A DNA stretch of 37,643 bases from Eubacterium sp. (GTDB taxonomy: Bacteria; Bacillota; Clostridia; Lachnospirales; Lachnospiraceae): contig JAGBBZ010000024.1 in assembly GCA_017938215.1 (NCBI GenBank), positions 1 through 37,643 on the forward strand, written 5' to 3'. Shown one piece after another: positions 18,486 through 27,587 of the stretch. Numbering within the stretch: the stretch's first letter is position 1; every line of letters begins with the position of its first letter. The notes under the pieces are model-generated. The model worked only from the letters and a program-made list of their open reading frames with translations. It was not told where the DNA came from and ran no database searches. The position numbers and the translations under genes are program-made.

Positions 18486-18680
18486 TCAGTTGACACTGGA
18501 ATTGTAATTTCCCTCTATTACAGTGATGTAGTTACTTGACTTCGTAAGGACGATGACGGAGTGGTAATTTCCGATACGAATGTTATCGCCGACTTTGATT
18601 TTGCTAAAAGCAGAGTGGGTCGGATAGACTTGCGATTCCGTAGTTCCTGTGGTATGATGAGAGACGGGAGTTTGGGACAA
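18486..18680 (-). pseudogene. Fragment of a secreted CHAP/amidase-like protein
   Basis: The minus frame reads AFSKIKVGDNIRIGNYHSVI, then VLTKSSNYITVIEGNYNSSV followed at once by N-stop. The pattern of a VGD-x-IR turn, a histidine in a HSVIV strand, and EGNYNSS is typical of the C-terminal half of CHAP or papain-like cell-wall peptidase domains in clostridia. The catalytic Cys half is missing on one side, and the usual continuation after NSS is missing on the other. The first 15-20 residues of the frame do not look homologous. Read as a decayed remnant, partly taken over by the promoter of the next gene. Confidence 0.5.
18630..18658 (+). promoter_or_regulatory. Promoter of the MBL-fold hydrolase gene run
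   Basis: TTGCGA, a 17-base spacer and TATGAT, 37 bases before the TTG start codon of the next gene. Confidence 0.55.
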
Positions 18681-18694
18681 AGGGGAGAGAATCG

Positions 18695-19387
18695 TTGAAG
18701 GTTACGTATATATACCATAGTGGTTTTTTAGTAGACACAAAGAGTTGTTATTATTTGTTTGATTATTATCGGGGCGAGATTCCAATGTTGGATACGGAAA
18801 AGCCGATCATTGTGTTTGCCAGCCATGCGCATAGGGATCATTACAATCCTCAAGTTTTTCCTTTGTTACGGGAAATGGGAATGAAGGAAATCCTGGCAGT
18901 GTTGGCAAAAGACATTTCGAAGCGCAAGTATCCGGTTTCGGAGATTCCGGTAGTGCGGGCGCGGATGGATGAGGAATATGAACTTCTGGCAGGGACGAAA
19001 GTTCGAACCTTACATTCCACAGACGCGGGAGTGGCGTACGTGGTAAGCTGTCAGGAAGGCACCTTGTACCATGCAGGAGATCTCAATGATTGGGTGTGGG
19101 AAGGCGAACCGGAGCAGGATAATCGGCAAATGACAGGAAGTTATCGATATGAGATTCAGAAATTGAAAGATAGTTCCATCGATGTTGCCTTTGTACCGTT
19201 GGATCCGAGACAAGAGAAGTATTATGCTCAGGGAATGTTATATTTTTTGAAAAATGTACAAGTAAAAGAAGTATATCCTATGCATTATTGGGACAAGGCG
19301 GAGATCATCGAGGAATTTGTAAAAGAATACCCCGAGTATGGTGATGTGATAAAAGCGACAGAGAAATGTAAAGGTGAGGTTATATGA
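18695..19387 (+). CDS. MBL-fold metallo-hydrolase, UlaG/ComA-like
   Basis: A 230-residue cytoplasmic protein with a beta-lactamase-like fold. SHAHRDHYN matches the HxHxDH zinc motif, with HSTDAGVAYVV, LYHAGDLNDW and PMHYWDKAE supplying later metal ligands. The start is a TTG: AAGGGGAG (18680-18687) lies 7 bases upstream and the KVTYIYHSGFLV strand that begins the fold follows directly; the next ATG would cut it off. The substrate is unknown. Its TGA overlaps the ATG of the S4-domain gene by four bases, so it heads the packed run that follows. Confidence 0.85.
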   Translation: MKVTYIYHSGFLVDTKSCYYLFDYYRGEIPMLDTEKPIIVFASHAHRDHYNPQVFPLLREMGMKEILAVLAKDISKRKYPVSEIPVVRARMDEEYELLAGTKVRTLHSTDAGVAYVVSCQEGTLYHAGDLNDWVWEGEPEQDNRQMTGSYRYEIQKLKDSSIDVAFVPLDPRQEKYYAQGMLYFLKNVQVKEVYPMHYWDKAEIIEEFVKEYPEYGDVIKATEKCKGEVI

Positions 19388-20121
19388 AACAGAGATTTTT
19401 AGATTTGGCAAATACTTGCTACCAACATGGTCATTACACCTTTTCGCACTTTTTGTCCCCTGCGGAAATCGATGAGTTTTTTCAGATAAAGAATGAAGTT
19501 TCTTTCGTGGGACATACGTTATATGGAGGAAGTGAAATGGCGGAGCGTCAGATGCTTCGGTTTGGAGATGAGGATATGTTTGGGTATGTGGAAGACTTTC
19601 CGATTTGTTGCATCCATTGCCGTCCAATGACGCCAAAGTTTGCAGAGAAGCTGGGGCATCGAGATGTACTGGGAGCCTTGATGAATCTTGGCATTGAACG
19701 GGATGTCATCGGCGATATTTGGTTAAAAGAAAAAGAATGCTATTTTTTCTGCATGGAAAATATGAAGGAATACATTTGCGACAATCTTATCAAGATTCGT
19801 CATACCAATGTGAGTTGCACGGAAATTGGTGAGTTACCGGAGGAATTTAAGCCAGAGCGAAAGAGGGAAGAGTATATCATTGCATCGGAGCGATGTGATG
19901 CGCTGGTGTCGAAGGTATATAATCTTTCCAGGAGCAAATGCATTCCTTTGTTTCAGGAAAAGAAAGTATTTGTGAACAGTCGTGTGTATGAAAATAACAG
20001 TGGCAGTTTGAAGGAAGGCGATGTGGTCAGTGTCCGAGGGTATGGAAAATTTCAGTACGAGGGTGTGATCCGGGAGACGAAGAAAGGCCGACTGACAGTA
20101 GCCATTGAAAAATACGTGTAA
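19384..20121 (+). CDS. ylmH: YlmH-type RNA-binding protein with S4 domain
   Basis: A 245-residue protein. The N-terminal part matches the YlmH family (FSHFLSPAEIDEF; LGALMNLGIERDVIGDI). The C-terminal S4 domain spans about 170-245 (ASERCDALVSKVYNLSRSK; KVFVNSR; LKEGDVVSVRGYGKF). In Firmicutes, YlmH acts on stalled ribosomes holding peptidyl-tRNA and is usually near the division gene cluster; here it sits apart, coupled to an MBL-fold hydrolase. ATGA overlap with the gene before. Confidence 0.88.
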   Translation: MKQRFLDLANTCYQHGHYTFSHFLSPAEIDEFFQIKNEVSFVGHTLYGGSEMAERQMLRFGDEDMFGYVEDFPICCIHCRPMTPKFAEKLGHRDVLGALMNLGIERDVIGDIWLKEKECYFFCMENMKEYICDNLIKIRHTNVSCTEIGELPEEFKPERKREEYIIASERCDALVSKVYNLSRSKCIPLFQEKKVFVNSRVYENNSGSLKEGDVVSVRGYGKFQYEGVIRETKKGRLTVAIEKYV

Positions 20122-20149
20122 ATTTACAAAATCATGTGAGGTAAATGGA

Positions 20150-20992
20150 ATGCTAAGAGAAGATAAACGAAGAATGAGAATTATGCTTGGGCTGGCGGTG
20201 ATCATGGCATTGGTTCTTGTGTTTGGAAAAAACGAGCCGGAAAGTAAAGAGACTACAGTAGTAGAAGTGGAAATGAAGGATCCAAATGCCAGCAGTGGGA
20301 CAGCGATTATGGCAGCGCCTGCCCCGACGGCGACACCGAATCCGGAAGACGGGATTTACTCTTTTTTTCAAGGTCCGAAATGTTGGGAGGAACAGCGGGA
20401 ATGGGCAGGAAAATGGGGGGGAGAGTACCATGATGGGGCGAATTTTGGAGCCTTCGGATGTGGCTTTTGTTGCATGGCAAATATTTATTCTACAATGACA
20501 GAATATGAGTGTACGCCGATTGAACTATACAAACGTTCTAAGAAAGTGACGTTGTATGGTGGTGGCGGTGCCATATCCTGGGGATTGATGCGACAGACGA
20601 TGACGGATCTTGGTTTCCAAGTGGAGTTAGGAGATAAGCCGGCTACCTACAAGGAGTTTAAGGAGTTGGTGGCAGCCAATCCGGCGACGTTGATTTTGGT
20701 GTCAAGCTATAACGATGATTCATATTGGCAAAACACACCGGGACATTATGTGACGTTGTTTTTGTATGATGAGGGGACGGAGACGGCATTTTTGACAGAC
20801 TCCGGGGATCCGAACCACAATCGACAGCGCGTAAAATTGAAGACCATGTATAAAGCGCTGAAAACAAGCAGTGATTTTCAGTATATGACAGTGGTTTCCT
20901 ATGATGAATCAAAGGACAATTGGAAACATAAAAAAGCGGGCGGAACCTGGGTTAGACCAGAGGATATCGCCACAGGACAGGAGGAAGAATAA
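20150..20992 (+). CDS. Membrane-anchored C39-like cysteine peptidase
   Basis: A 280-residue protein with one N-terminal hydrophobic anchor ([16 protein letters not shown], residues 11-26), a Pro/Ala/Thr linker and an outward-facing papain-like C39-family domain. The candidate triad is Cys104 in [12 protein letters not shown], His199 in PGHYVTLF and Asp217 in LTDSGDP. Related domains cut cell-wall peptides or leader peptides; there is no ABC transporter fusion, so leader processing is not implied. ATG 20150 has GAGG 8 bases upstream; the longer frame starts inside ylmH. Its TAA overlaps the dtd ATG by one base. Confidence 0.75.
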   Translation: MLREDKRRMRIMLGLAVIMALVLVFGKNEPESKETTVVEVEMKDPNASSGTAIMAAPAPTATPNPEDGIYSFFQGPKCWEEQREWAGKWGGEYHDGANFGAFGCGFCCMANIYSTMTEYECTPIELYKRSKKVTLYGGGGAISWGLMRQTMTDLGFQVELGDKPATYKEFKELVAANPATLILVSSYNDDSYWQNTPGHYVTLFLYDEGTETAFLTDSGDPNHNRQRVKLKTMYKALKTSSDFQYMTVVSYDESKDNWKHKKAGGTWVRPEDIATGQEEE

Positions 20993-21441
20993 TGCGTTTT
21001 GTGATACAGAGAGTGACGAAAGCGTCCGTAACGATTGAAGGCGAGGTTCGCGGAAAGATTGGCAAAGGATTTTTGGTGTTCATTGGAGTTGGGCAGGGAG
21101 ACGATGAAACCATTGCCGATAAAATGGTAAAGAAGCTGGTGAATATGCGTATTTTCGAGGATGAAAATGGAAAGACCAATCTGGGACTGAAGGATGTGGA
21201 TGGTGGGCTCTTATTGATTTCACAGTTTACGCTGTATGCGGACTGCAAGAAGGGGAATCGTCCGTCCTTTACAAAGGCAGGAGGTCCGGAAGAGGCAAAT
21301 CGCCTGTATGAATATATGATTGAAAAATGTAGCGCCGAGATCCCCGTGGTGGAGCGAGGGGAGTTTGGCGCAGATATGAAAGTGGAGCTGTTGAACGACG
21401 GACCATTTACTGTGATTTTAGATAGCGATGACTTAGCGTGA
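20992..21441 (+). CDS. dtd: D-aminoacyl-tRNA deacylase
   Basis: A 149-residue proofreading enzyme that removes D-amino acids (and Gly) from tRNA. Starts [18 protein letters not shown]; has the two family motifs [17 protein letters not shown] and [11 protein letters not shown] (variant of NxGPxT). Full length. GGAGGAAG lies just before the ATG. Confidence 0.95.
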   Translation: MRFVIQRVTKASVTIEGEVRGKIGKGFLVFIGVGQGDDETIADKMVKKLVNMRIFEDENGKTNLGLKDVDGGLLLISQFTLYADCKKGNRPSFTKAGGPEEANRLYEYMIEKCSAEIPVVERGEFGADMKVELLNDGPFTVILDSDDLA

Positions 21442-21455
21442 AAGGGAGAATTTGA

Positions 21456-23150
21456 ATGAAACAATCATCAGAGTTAAATACCATGTTACGCCAGATTGAC
21501 CATAAGGGCTATCCGGCATATAAGCAATTAAAGGGGGCATATCAGTTTCTGGGATATGTGCTGAGTATTGATCACGTGCAGGGAGATCCCTTTGCGGCTC
21601 CTTCCAAAGTTAGTGTTCATGTAAGCGGAAAGCAGGCAGGATTTCCAGAGAATTTGTATCGCCACCCTTGTCAGAAAACAGCATTGGAGGATGCCCTCCT
21701 GCGTGAGATGGGGCGTCAGCTTCGAGGTGTGTCCTTTCAGGCGAAGGGATCTGGAAAGTCAGGTCTGATGTCAGTGAGTATGCCGGGGCAGGAAGTTCTT
21801 GCGCGGAGTGGCTGTCAGTTGGACGGGGCGACAGGAAATATTATTCTTCGCATGGAAATTGGATTTCCAGCCAATGGGCGAAGCATCAATGCCAGAGAGT
21901 TAGAGAAGATTTTGTTTGATTTCTTACCGAAATGCGTCAGCAAGAGTTTGTATTACCGAGCGTATGAGGCGGCACGGTTGCAAAAAGTGGCGGAGTTGGC
22001 GGAGGACCAGCAGGCGATCCGGCAGCAGTTGAAGGAAAAGAAGTTGGTGGCATTTGTGGCAAATGGTGCAATCTTGCCAAGAGAATCTGGTGTCAGCGCC
22101 AGACCAATGAAGGATGCGGTGGCATTTCAGTCGCCATCCACGATGGAAGTGGAAATGCAACTTCCCAATCACGGTGTGATGCGTGGGATGGGAATTCCGC
22201 AAGGAATTACGCTGATTGTCGGTGGTGGATATCATGGGAAATCGACGCTTTTGAAAGCGTTGGAATTAGGCATCTACAATCATATCGCAGGTGATGGAAG
22301 AGAGTATGTGATTACGGATGATACGGCCATGAAACTTCGGGCGGAAGATGGACGAAGCGTAAAAAATGTGGATATTTCCATGTTTATCAATAACTTGCCA
22401 AATGGCAAGGATACGGTGAAGTTTTGCACCGAGGATGCCAGTGGAAGTACGTCTCAGGCAGCCAATGTAATCGAAGCGATGGAAGCGGGGAGCAGTGCAT
22501 TTCTCATTGATGAAGATACCAGTGCTACGAATTTTATGATTCGAGATGAATTGATGCAGCGAGTGGTGCACCGGGATGTGGAGCCGATTACGCCGTACAT
22601 CGAGCGTGTGAGAGAGTTGTATGAAAGTTACGGAATCTCCACGGTGCTTGTGGCAGGAAGTTCCGGAAGCTATTTTCATAAGGCGGATCATATCCTGCAG
22701 ATGAATCGGTATGTGCCAACGGACATAACGGATTTTGCGAAGGAAGAAGCCAAGGCATTTCCCGTTTTGGAAGAGACCTCTTCGGAAATGAAGCCATCGT
22801 TTCAGCGTGTATTTTCTCAGAATCGCAAGCTGGCAGGAAGTGACCGAATCAAGATGAAGACGTTGGGGATGGACGGAATCAGCATTGACCGTGAGACCAT
22901 TGACCTTCGCTATCTGGAGCAGTTGTGTGATAGCGAACAGCTGTCGATGTTGGCGCAACTTGTGAAATATGCGGAGCTACGAGTGTTGGATGGGAAGAAA
23001 AATTTGATGCAAGTGGTGGACGTGTTGATGGAGCAAATGGAGAAGGATGGTTTTGCGGCCATCGTCGGAAAGAATCAAGTGACATCAGGATTGGCTATGC
23101 CAAGGCGTCAGGAGATTTTTGCCTGCTTGAATCGATACCGAAAGTTATAG
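21456..23150 (+). CDS. Predicted ABC-class ATPase (COG3044 type)
   Basis: A 564-residue soluble protein. The N-terminal half is family-specific (GYPAYKQLKGAYQF; DPFAAPSKV). The ATPase core has Walker A VGGGYHGKSTLLKAL near residue 255 and Walker B SSAFLIDEDTSATNFM, with a SGSTSQA signature-like stretch. No membrane segment. Members of this family are widespread but poorly characterised; an RNA- or nucleotide-linked role has been suggested from domain similarity only. It is cotranscribed with dtd (14-base gap). Confidence 0.85.
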   Translation: MKQSSELNTMLRQIDHKGYPAYKQLKGAYQFLGYVLSIDHVQGDPFAAPSKVSVHVSGKQAGFPENLYRHPCQKTALEDALLREMGRQLRGVSFQAKGSGKSGLMSVSMPGQEVLARSGCQLDGATGNIILRMEIGFPANGRSINARELEKILFDFLPKCVSKSLYYRAYEAARLQKVAELAEDQQAIRQQLKEKKLVAFVANGAILPRESGVSARPMKDAVAFQSPSTMEVEMQLPNHGVMRGMGIPQGITLIVGGGYHGKSTLLKALELGIYNHIAGDGREYVITDDTAMKLRAEDGRSVKNVDISMFINNLPNGKDTVKFCTEDASGSTSQAANVIEAMEAGSSAFLIDEDTSATNFMIRDELMQRVVHRDVEPITPYIERVRELYESYGISTVLVAGSSGSYFHKADHILQMNRYVPTDITDFAKEEAKAFPVLEETSSEMKPSFQRVFSQNRKLAGSDRIKMKTLGMDGISIDRETIDLRYLEQLCDSEQLSMLAQLVKYAELRVLDGKKNLMQVVDVLMEQMEKDGFAAIVGKNQVTSGLAMPRRQEIFACLNRYRKL

Positions 23151-23165
23151 TGAAGTGAGGGTGCT

Positions 23166-23822
23166 ATGGAACGAAATGTAGATATGAATGAAATTTCGGA
23201 TGGAAGAAGATATGGACTCAATGATATGCCCAAGGCAGATTGTCACGATTGCGAAGGCTGTTCAAAATGCTGCCGTGGCATGGGAAATTCCATCGTGTTG
23301 GATCCCTTGGATGTATTTCAGTTGACGAAGGGGCTAGGAATGAGTTTTGAAGCGCTTCTGCAGGAAAAACTGGAATTACATGTGGTGGATGGCGTGATCT
23401 TACCGAATTTGAAAATGGACTCCACGCGAGATTGCTGTGGATTCTTAGATGAGAATGGTCGATGTCAAATCCATGCGTTTCGTCCAGGGATATGTCGCAT
23501 CTTTCCGCTGGGACGCATTTACGAAAATGGAAGTTTTGAATATTTTTTGCAGACAGGGGAATGTACGAATAAGAAAAGAACGAAAATAAAAGTAAAAAAA
23601 TGGATTGATGTGCCGGATTTGAAAACCAATCAGAAATTCATTGCAGACTGGCATTATCTTTTGAAAGATCTTGGAAAAGTGCTGGCAACCTATGACGGGG
23701 AGACGGCAAAGAAGGTCAGTATGTATTTATTAAATACCTTTTTTATCTTGCCCTATGATGTGGAAAAAGATTTTTACGAACAGTTCTATGAGAGATATGA
23801 AAAGATACGGGCGACGATATAA
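23166..23822 (+). CDS. YkgJ-family cysteine-cluster protein
   Basis: A 218-residue soluble protein. The first part has the dense cluster CHDCEGCSKCCRGMG, with further cysteines in STRDCCGFLDENGRCQIH and FRPGICRIFPLG. This is the pattern of the YkgJ/CxxCxxCC family, thought to bind zinc or an iron-sulfur centre. No enzyme activity can be named. Sits between the ABC-class ATPase (15-base gap) and the MATE transporter (18-base gap). Confidence 0.88.
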   Translation: MERNVDMNEISDGRRYGLNDMPKADCHDCEGCSKCCRGMGNSIVLDPLDVFQLTKGLGMSFEALLQEKLELHVVDGVILPNLKMDSTRDCCGFLDENGRCQIHAFRPGICRIFPLGRIYENGSFEYFLQTGECTNKKRTKIKVKKWIDVPDLKTNQKFIADWHYLLKDLGKVLATYDGETAKKVSMYLLNTFFILPYDVEKDFYEQFYERYEKIRATI

Positions 23823-23840
23823 GAGTTAGAGGAGAAAGAT

Positions 23841-25193
23841 ATGGCGCGTAGTACGATGAAAGATATGACGGTGGGCTCTCCCATTCGTCTCATTCTTGGA
23901 TTTGCAATTCCGTTGTTTTTCGGAATGTTGTTCCAGCAATTTTACAATGTGATGGATACGATCATCGTGGGTAAATTTTTGGGGGCTCGGGCGTTGGCTG
24001 CCGTGGGTGCCACCGGCTCCATCAATTTTATGATATTGGGATTTTGCATGGGTGTGTGCAACGGATTCGCCATACCGATGGCGCAAAAGTTTGGAGCAAA
24101 AGATGAGAAGATGCTTCGTTGCTTTGTGGCAAATAGTGTCTGGGTGGCATCGGTGTTTGCCTTGGTTATGACGGTGGTGGTAACGTTGCTGTGTCGGAAA
24201 ATCCTCGTCTGGATGAACACGCCAGCGGATATCATAGAACAGTCCTACGATTATATTTGGGTGATATTTTTGGGAATTCCGGTAACGTATCTGTACAATT
24301 TGCTTTCGGGAATCATCCGCTCTTTGGGAGATTCCAAAAGTCCGTTGTTTTTTCTGGTAATTTCTTCGGTGTTAAATATCAGTTTGGATCTTTTTGCGAT
24401 TCTTGTCTTGGAGATGGGCGTGTCAGGAGCTGCGTGGGCCACTGTACTTTCACAGTTGGTTGCCGGTGTACTGTGCTTATTTTACATTTGGAAGAGATTT
24501 CCCATCTTGCACATTCAGAAAGACGAATGGAAGCCAATGGCAAAGTGCATCAGGGGTCTTTGTGGGATGGGAATTCCCATGGGACTTCAGTATTCCATCA
24601 CCGCCATTGGAAGTGTGATCTTGCAAACAGCAGTCAATGGACTTGGTTCGGTGGCAGTGGCATCCATGACTACAGGTGGTAAAATTTATATGTTCTGTGC
24701 CTGTCCTTTTGATGCCTTTGGCTCCACTATGGCCACCTACGCCGGACAAAACACGGGTGCCGGAAAGCTGGATCGTGTGACCAAAGGAATGGTACAATGT
24801 AGCTTGGTGGCAGCCGCATATTCGGTTGTGGCAGCCGTTGTACTGATTTGTTTTGGGAGTCATCTCGCCCTGTTGTTTGTGAATTCTACGGAAGTAGAAA
24901 TAATTCAAAATGTGGGACAATTTTTGAAATGGAACAGCTTGTTCTTCATCCCACTTGCTTTGGTAAACATCATTCGCTTTTCCATTCAGGGACTTGGATT
25001 TGGGAAATTGGCAATGTTTGCAGGAGTAGCAGAGATGCTGGGACGAAGCTTGGTAGGATTTGGATTGGTTCCCAAGTTTGGCTTTGTCGCCGCTTGCCTC
25101 GCCAGTCCCATCGCGTGGGTATTGGCAGATGCCTTTCTCATTCCCGCATACCGATATTGCATCCACAAGTTAGAGCATAAGGGCTCTGAATAG
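23841..25193 (+). CDS. MATE-family multidrug or metabolite efflux transporter
   Basis: A 450-residue membrane protein with twelve hydrophobic segments arranged as two similar halves. The start TVGSPIRLILGFAIPLFFG and FYNVMDTIIVGKFLGARALA are typical of the clostridial MATE group; the second half repeats the pattern near GMGIPMGLQYSITAIG. Exchange of Na+ or H+ for a small molecule is expected; the substrate is unknown. GGAG lies upstream of ATG. Last gene of the run, followed by a long palindrome that may end transcription. Confidence 0.92.
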   Translation: MARSTMKDMTVGSPIRLILGFAIPLFFGMLFQQFYNVMDTIIVGKFLGARALAAVGATGSINFMILGFCMGVCNGFAIPMAQKFGAKDEKMLRCFVANSVWVASVFALVMTVVVTLLCRKILVWMNTPADIIEQSYDYIWVIFLGIPVTYLYNLLSGIIRSLGDSKSPLFFLVISSVLNISLDLFAILVLEMGVSGAAWATVLSQLVAGVLCLFYIWKRFPILHIQKDEWKPMAKCIRGLCGMGIPMGLQYSITAIGSVILQTAVNGLGSVAVASMTTGGKIYMFCACPFDAFGSTMATYAGQNTGAGKLDRVTKGMVQCSLVAAAYSVVAAVVLICFGSHLALLFVNSTEVEIIQNVGQFLKWNSLFFIPLALVNIIRFSIQGLGFGKLAMFAGVAEMLGRSLVGFGLVPKFGFVAACLASPIAWVLADAFLIPAYRYCIHKLEHKGSE

Positions 25194-25212
25194 TTATAAT
25201 TCTTGCAAAAAA

Positions 25213-25354
25213 GGCAGTTGTACAAATATGATACATTTCAGGACCGTTAAATAACGTCAGCACTTAATGAGCGGCATGCCCGCGAATTTAGTACTGTTAC
25301 GTTATTTTTCGAACGCGAGTGTGTCCGAAAATGTATCATATTTGTCAACTGCTC
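25213..25354. repeat. 142-bp nested imperfect palindrome
   Basis: Outer arms GCAGTTG(T)ACAAATATGATA (from 25214) and the reverse complement around 25329-25352 match over about 28 bases with single-base gaps. Inner arms CGTT, AAATAACGT and CAG near 25245-25260 pair with ACGTTATTT and neighbours around 25290-25313, and the centre is GCGG-CATG-CCCGC-like. The whole can fold into one long cruciform. No coding frame fits. It could be a MITE-like interspersed unit, a structured RNA or an end-of-operon hairpin. The stretch 25355-25467 holds nothing else recognisable. Confidence 0.75.
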
Positions 25355-25467
25355 TAATTTATTTCTGTATTACTTACTCATCTTCCCTAAAAACTCCCGC
25401 ATTCTTTCCTTGAATATCTTACCATAGTACGGTGGTTTTGCAAGTATAGGGGATAGGATTTTATTAC

Positions 25468-25496
25468 TTGACACGAACGAGTGTTCGGTGTAAAAT
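25468..25496 (+). promoter_or_regulatory. SOS promoter with LexA box in the spacer
   Basis: Perfect TTGACA (25468-25473), 17-base spacer and TAAAAT (25491-25496). The spacer starts with CGAACGAGTGTTCG (25474-25487), a full match to the Gram-positive LexA/DinR consensus CGAACRNRYGTTCG. Bound LexA would cover the space between -35 and -10. Confidence 0.9.
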
Positions 25497-25529
25497 AGGG
25501 GTAATATTTCGAAAGGGGGCAGCAAGTTT

Positions 25530-26990
25530 ATGAAAGAAGAACGAACGTACATTGCCATTGATTTGAAATCTTTTTATGCATCGGTGGAATGTATGGAGCG
25601 TGGATTGGATCCCTTGACGACGAATCTTGTGGTGGCAGATCAAAGTCGGACGGAAAAGACCATTTGCCTGGCTGTGTCTCCTTCCTTAAAGGCGTATGGG
25701 ATTGGTGGGCGTGCTCGGTTGTTTGAAGTGGTGCAGAAAGTACGAGAAGTGAATGCGATGAATCCTTCTTTAAATCTGGATTACATTGTGGCACCACCAA
25801 GGATGGCGCTTTATATTGAATATAGTACGCGGATTTATGATGTGTATCTGAAGTATGCAGCACCAGAGGATATTCATGTATATTCCATTGACGAAGTGTT
25901 TATCGATGTGACGCCGTATCTGGGGGCCAGTGGAAAGACGCCGAGAGAATTTGCGAAGCAGATGGTAAAGGATGTGTATGATACGACTGGGATTACAGCT
26001 ACTGCGGGAATCGGGACGAATTTGTATCTGGCAAAGATTGCCATGGATATTGTGGCAAAGCATATCGAAGCAGATGCGGATGGAGTGCGGATTGCAAAGT
26101 TGGATGAGATGTCTTATCGGAGATTGCTTTGGAATCATCGTCCGTTGACGGATTTTTGGCGAGTGGGTCGTGGGTATGCCAAGAAGTTAGAAGCTTGTGG
26201 CTTGTATACCATGGGAGATGTGGCACGGTGCTCCGTCGGAAAGCCAGAGGAATACTATAATGAAGATTTGTTATATAAGATGTTTGGGATTAATGCGGAG
26301 CTTTTGATCGATCATGCCTGGGGATGGGAGCCGTGTACCATGCAAGATATCAAGGCGTATAAGCCAAGTGTAAACAGTCTTGGTTCCGGGCAGGTGTTGC
26401 AGTGTCCGTATTCATATGAAAAAGCACGGTTGGTGGTGCGGGAGATGATGGATCTGTTGGCACTTGATCTGGTGGATAAGGGACTGGTGACAGATCAGAT
26501 TGTATTGACAGTGGGATATGACATATCGAATTTAACTGAGCTGGAGCGCGCACGAAAGTATCACGGTCCGATTACGACCGATCATTATGGAAGACAGGTT
26601 CCGAAGCATGCTCATGGTACGATAAATTTGGAAGAACCAACCTCCTCTTCCCGGCAAATGATTCAGAAAGTGACGGAGTTGTACGAACGAATTGTTGATC
26701 GAAATTTGCTGGTTCGTCGGATTAATCTTTCATTGAATCGTGTGGTGGGAGAGGACACGGTGAAAGAAGGGCAGCAGTATGAGCAGTTGCAGTTGTTTGT
26801 GGATTATGAGGAGAAGGATAGGCAGGATGCTGAGAAGAAGCATGCTAGAGAGCAGGAACGAAAGATTCAGCAAGCGATGCTGGATATCAAGAAGCGATAT
26901 GGAAAGAATGCGGTTTTGAAGGGAATGAATCTGGAAGAAGGCGCCACTGCTCGGGAGAGAAATCGGCAGATAGGCGGACACAAAGCATAA
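25530..26990 (+). CDS. Y-family translesion DNA polymerase (UmuC/UvrX-like)
   Basis: A 486-residue damage-tolerant polymerase. Catalytic residues are Asp11 ([13 protein letters not shown]) and Asp121/Glu122 ([11 protein letters not shown]). Thumb/HhH region [14 protein letters not shown], little finger after residue 240. QLQLF at about 419-423 is a good sliding-clamp binding motif, followed by a charged tail. The LexA box in the promoter and the YolD-like gene 13 bases downstream are the usual setting for SOS-induced UvrX-type polymerases in Firmicutes. Confidence 0.93.
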   Translation: MKEERTYIAIDLKSFYASVECMERGLDPLTTNLVVADQSRTEKTICLAVSPSLKAYGIGGRARLFEVVQKVREVNAMNPSLNLDYIVAPPRMALYIEYSTRIYDVYLKYAAPEDIHVYSIDEVFIDVTPYLGASGKTPREFAKQMVKDVYDTTGITATAGIGTNLYLAKIAMDIVAKHIEADADGVRIAKLDEMSYRRLLWNHRPLTDFWRVGRGYAKKLEACGLYTMGDVARCSVGKPEEYYNEDLLYKMFGINAELLIDHAWGWEPCTMQDIKAYKPSVNSLGSGQVLQCPYSYEKARLVVREMMDLLALDLVDKGLVTDQIVLTVGYDISNLTELERARKYHGPITTDHYGRQVPKHAHGTINLEEPTSSSRQMIQKVTELYERIVDRNLLVRRINLSLNRVVGEDTVKEGQQYEQLQLFVDYEEKDRQDAEKKHAREQERKIQQAMLDIKKRYGKNAVLKGMNLEEGATARERNRQIGGHKA

Positions 26991-27003
26991 GGAGGTTTGC
27001 GTT

Positions 27004-27210
27004 ATGTGGAAGGGAAGTACAGAATCAGTAAGGAAATATGCGGATATCATTGACTTGCCACATCATCAGTCGAAGACCAGGCCACCTATGGCACGTGGGG
27101 ATCGGGCGGCACAGTTTGCGCCATTTGCGGCCTTGACGGGGCATGAGGACGCCATCGAAGAGACGGCGAAGAAGAATTGCGAGTTTTGGGAGAATGAGTA
27201 TAAGAAATAA
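27004..27210 (+). CDS. YolD-like protein, partner of the Y-family polymerase
   Basis: A 68-residue protein. [18 protein letters not shown] and [18 protein letters not shown] are the hallmark of the short YolD-like family found next to UvrX/UmuC genes. Its role in polymerase function is inferred from gene neighbourhood. AAGGAGG lies 8 bases before ATG and it shares the SOS promoter. Confidence 0.88.
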   Translation: MWKGSTESVRKYADIIDLPHHQSKTRPPMARGDRAAQFAPFAALTGHEDAIEETAKKNCEFWENEYKK

Positions 27211-27212
27211 AA

Positions 27213-27252
27213 GACGAGTGGTAACGATTTATTACCGCTCGTCCTTTTCTTT
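27213..27252. terminator. Two-way terminator
   Basis: GACGAGTGGTAA pairs with TTACCGCTCGTC (one T-G pair), with CTTTTCTTT after it on plus and TTTTATTT after it on minus. It separates the SOS operon from the convergent padR operon. Confidence 0.88.
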
Positions 27253-27568
27253 ACAAATGAATCGTTGGTGCATTCCAAGAATTAGAAACAAAAAAGATAA
27301 ACAATCCTATTAGCACAACAATGCAAAGAAGGATTAAAACCAATTTTACACCCCCTGCTAGATTTTTCTCGGATGGTAAAATGTTAATGCTTTCTTCGTC
27401 ACAATATGTGCGAATTACGTCATCCACAGAATATTCAGGATGGCTATTCCAAAAAGAAGTCATTTCTTCATAAAGATTCTTTTGATGAATTTTTCGCTCT
27501 TTCCAAGAATATTGAGTGGCAGGAAAAATCTGTTTGGTTATTTTTTTGAGTTTCGTTTTCTTGTTCAT
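27251..27568 (-). CDS. Small HAAS-like membrane protein
   Basis: A 105-residue protein. A basic N-terminal region precedes a helical stretch (NLYEEMTSFWNSHPEYSVDDV) resembling the HAAS domain often paired with PadR regulators, then one hydrophobic segment (VLILLCIVVLIGLFIFFV) and a short tail. GGGGAG 8 bases upstream of the ATG at 27568 decides the start over a GTG three codons earlier. Last gene of the padR operon. The N-terminal domain is shorter than in the 28062-28493 protein; the two may be distant paralogues. Confidence 0.6.
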   Translation of the reverse strand: MNKKTKLKKITKQIFPATQYSWKERKIHQKNLYEEMTSFWNSHPEYSVDDVIRTYCDEESINILPSEKNLAGGVKLVLILLCIVVLIGLFIFFVSNSWNAPTIHL

Positions 27569-27587
27569 GCGTCCCACTCCCCTGTAA

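Noticed and set aside
25370-25558. Minus-strand 62-codon ORF upstream of the polymerase.
   Set aside because: It starts inside the polymerase gene, overlaps the SOS promoter and shows no known motif.
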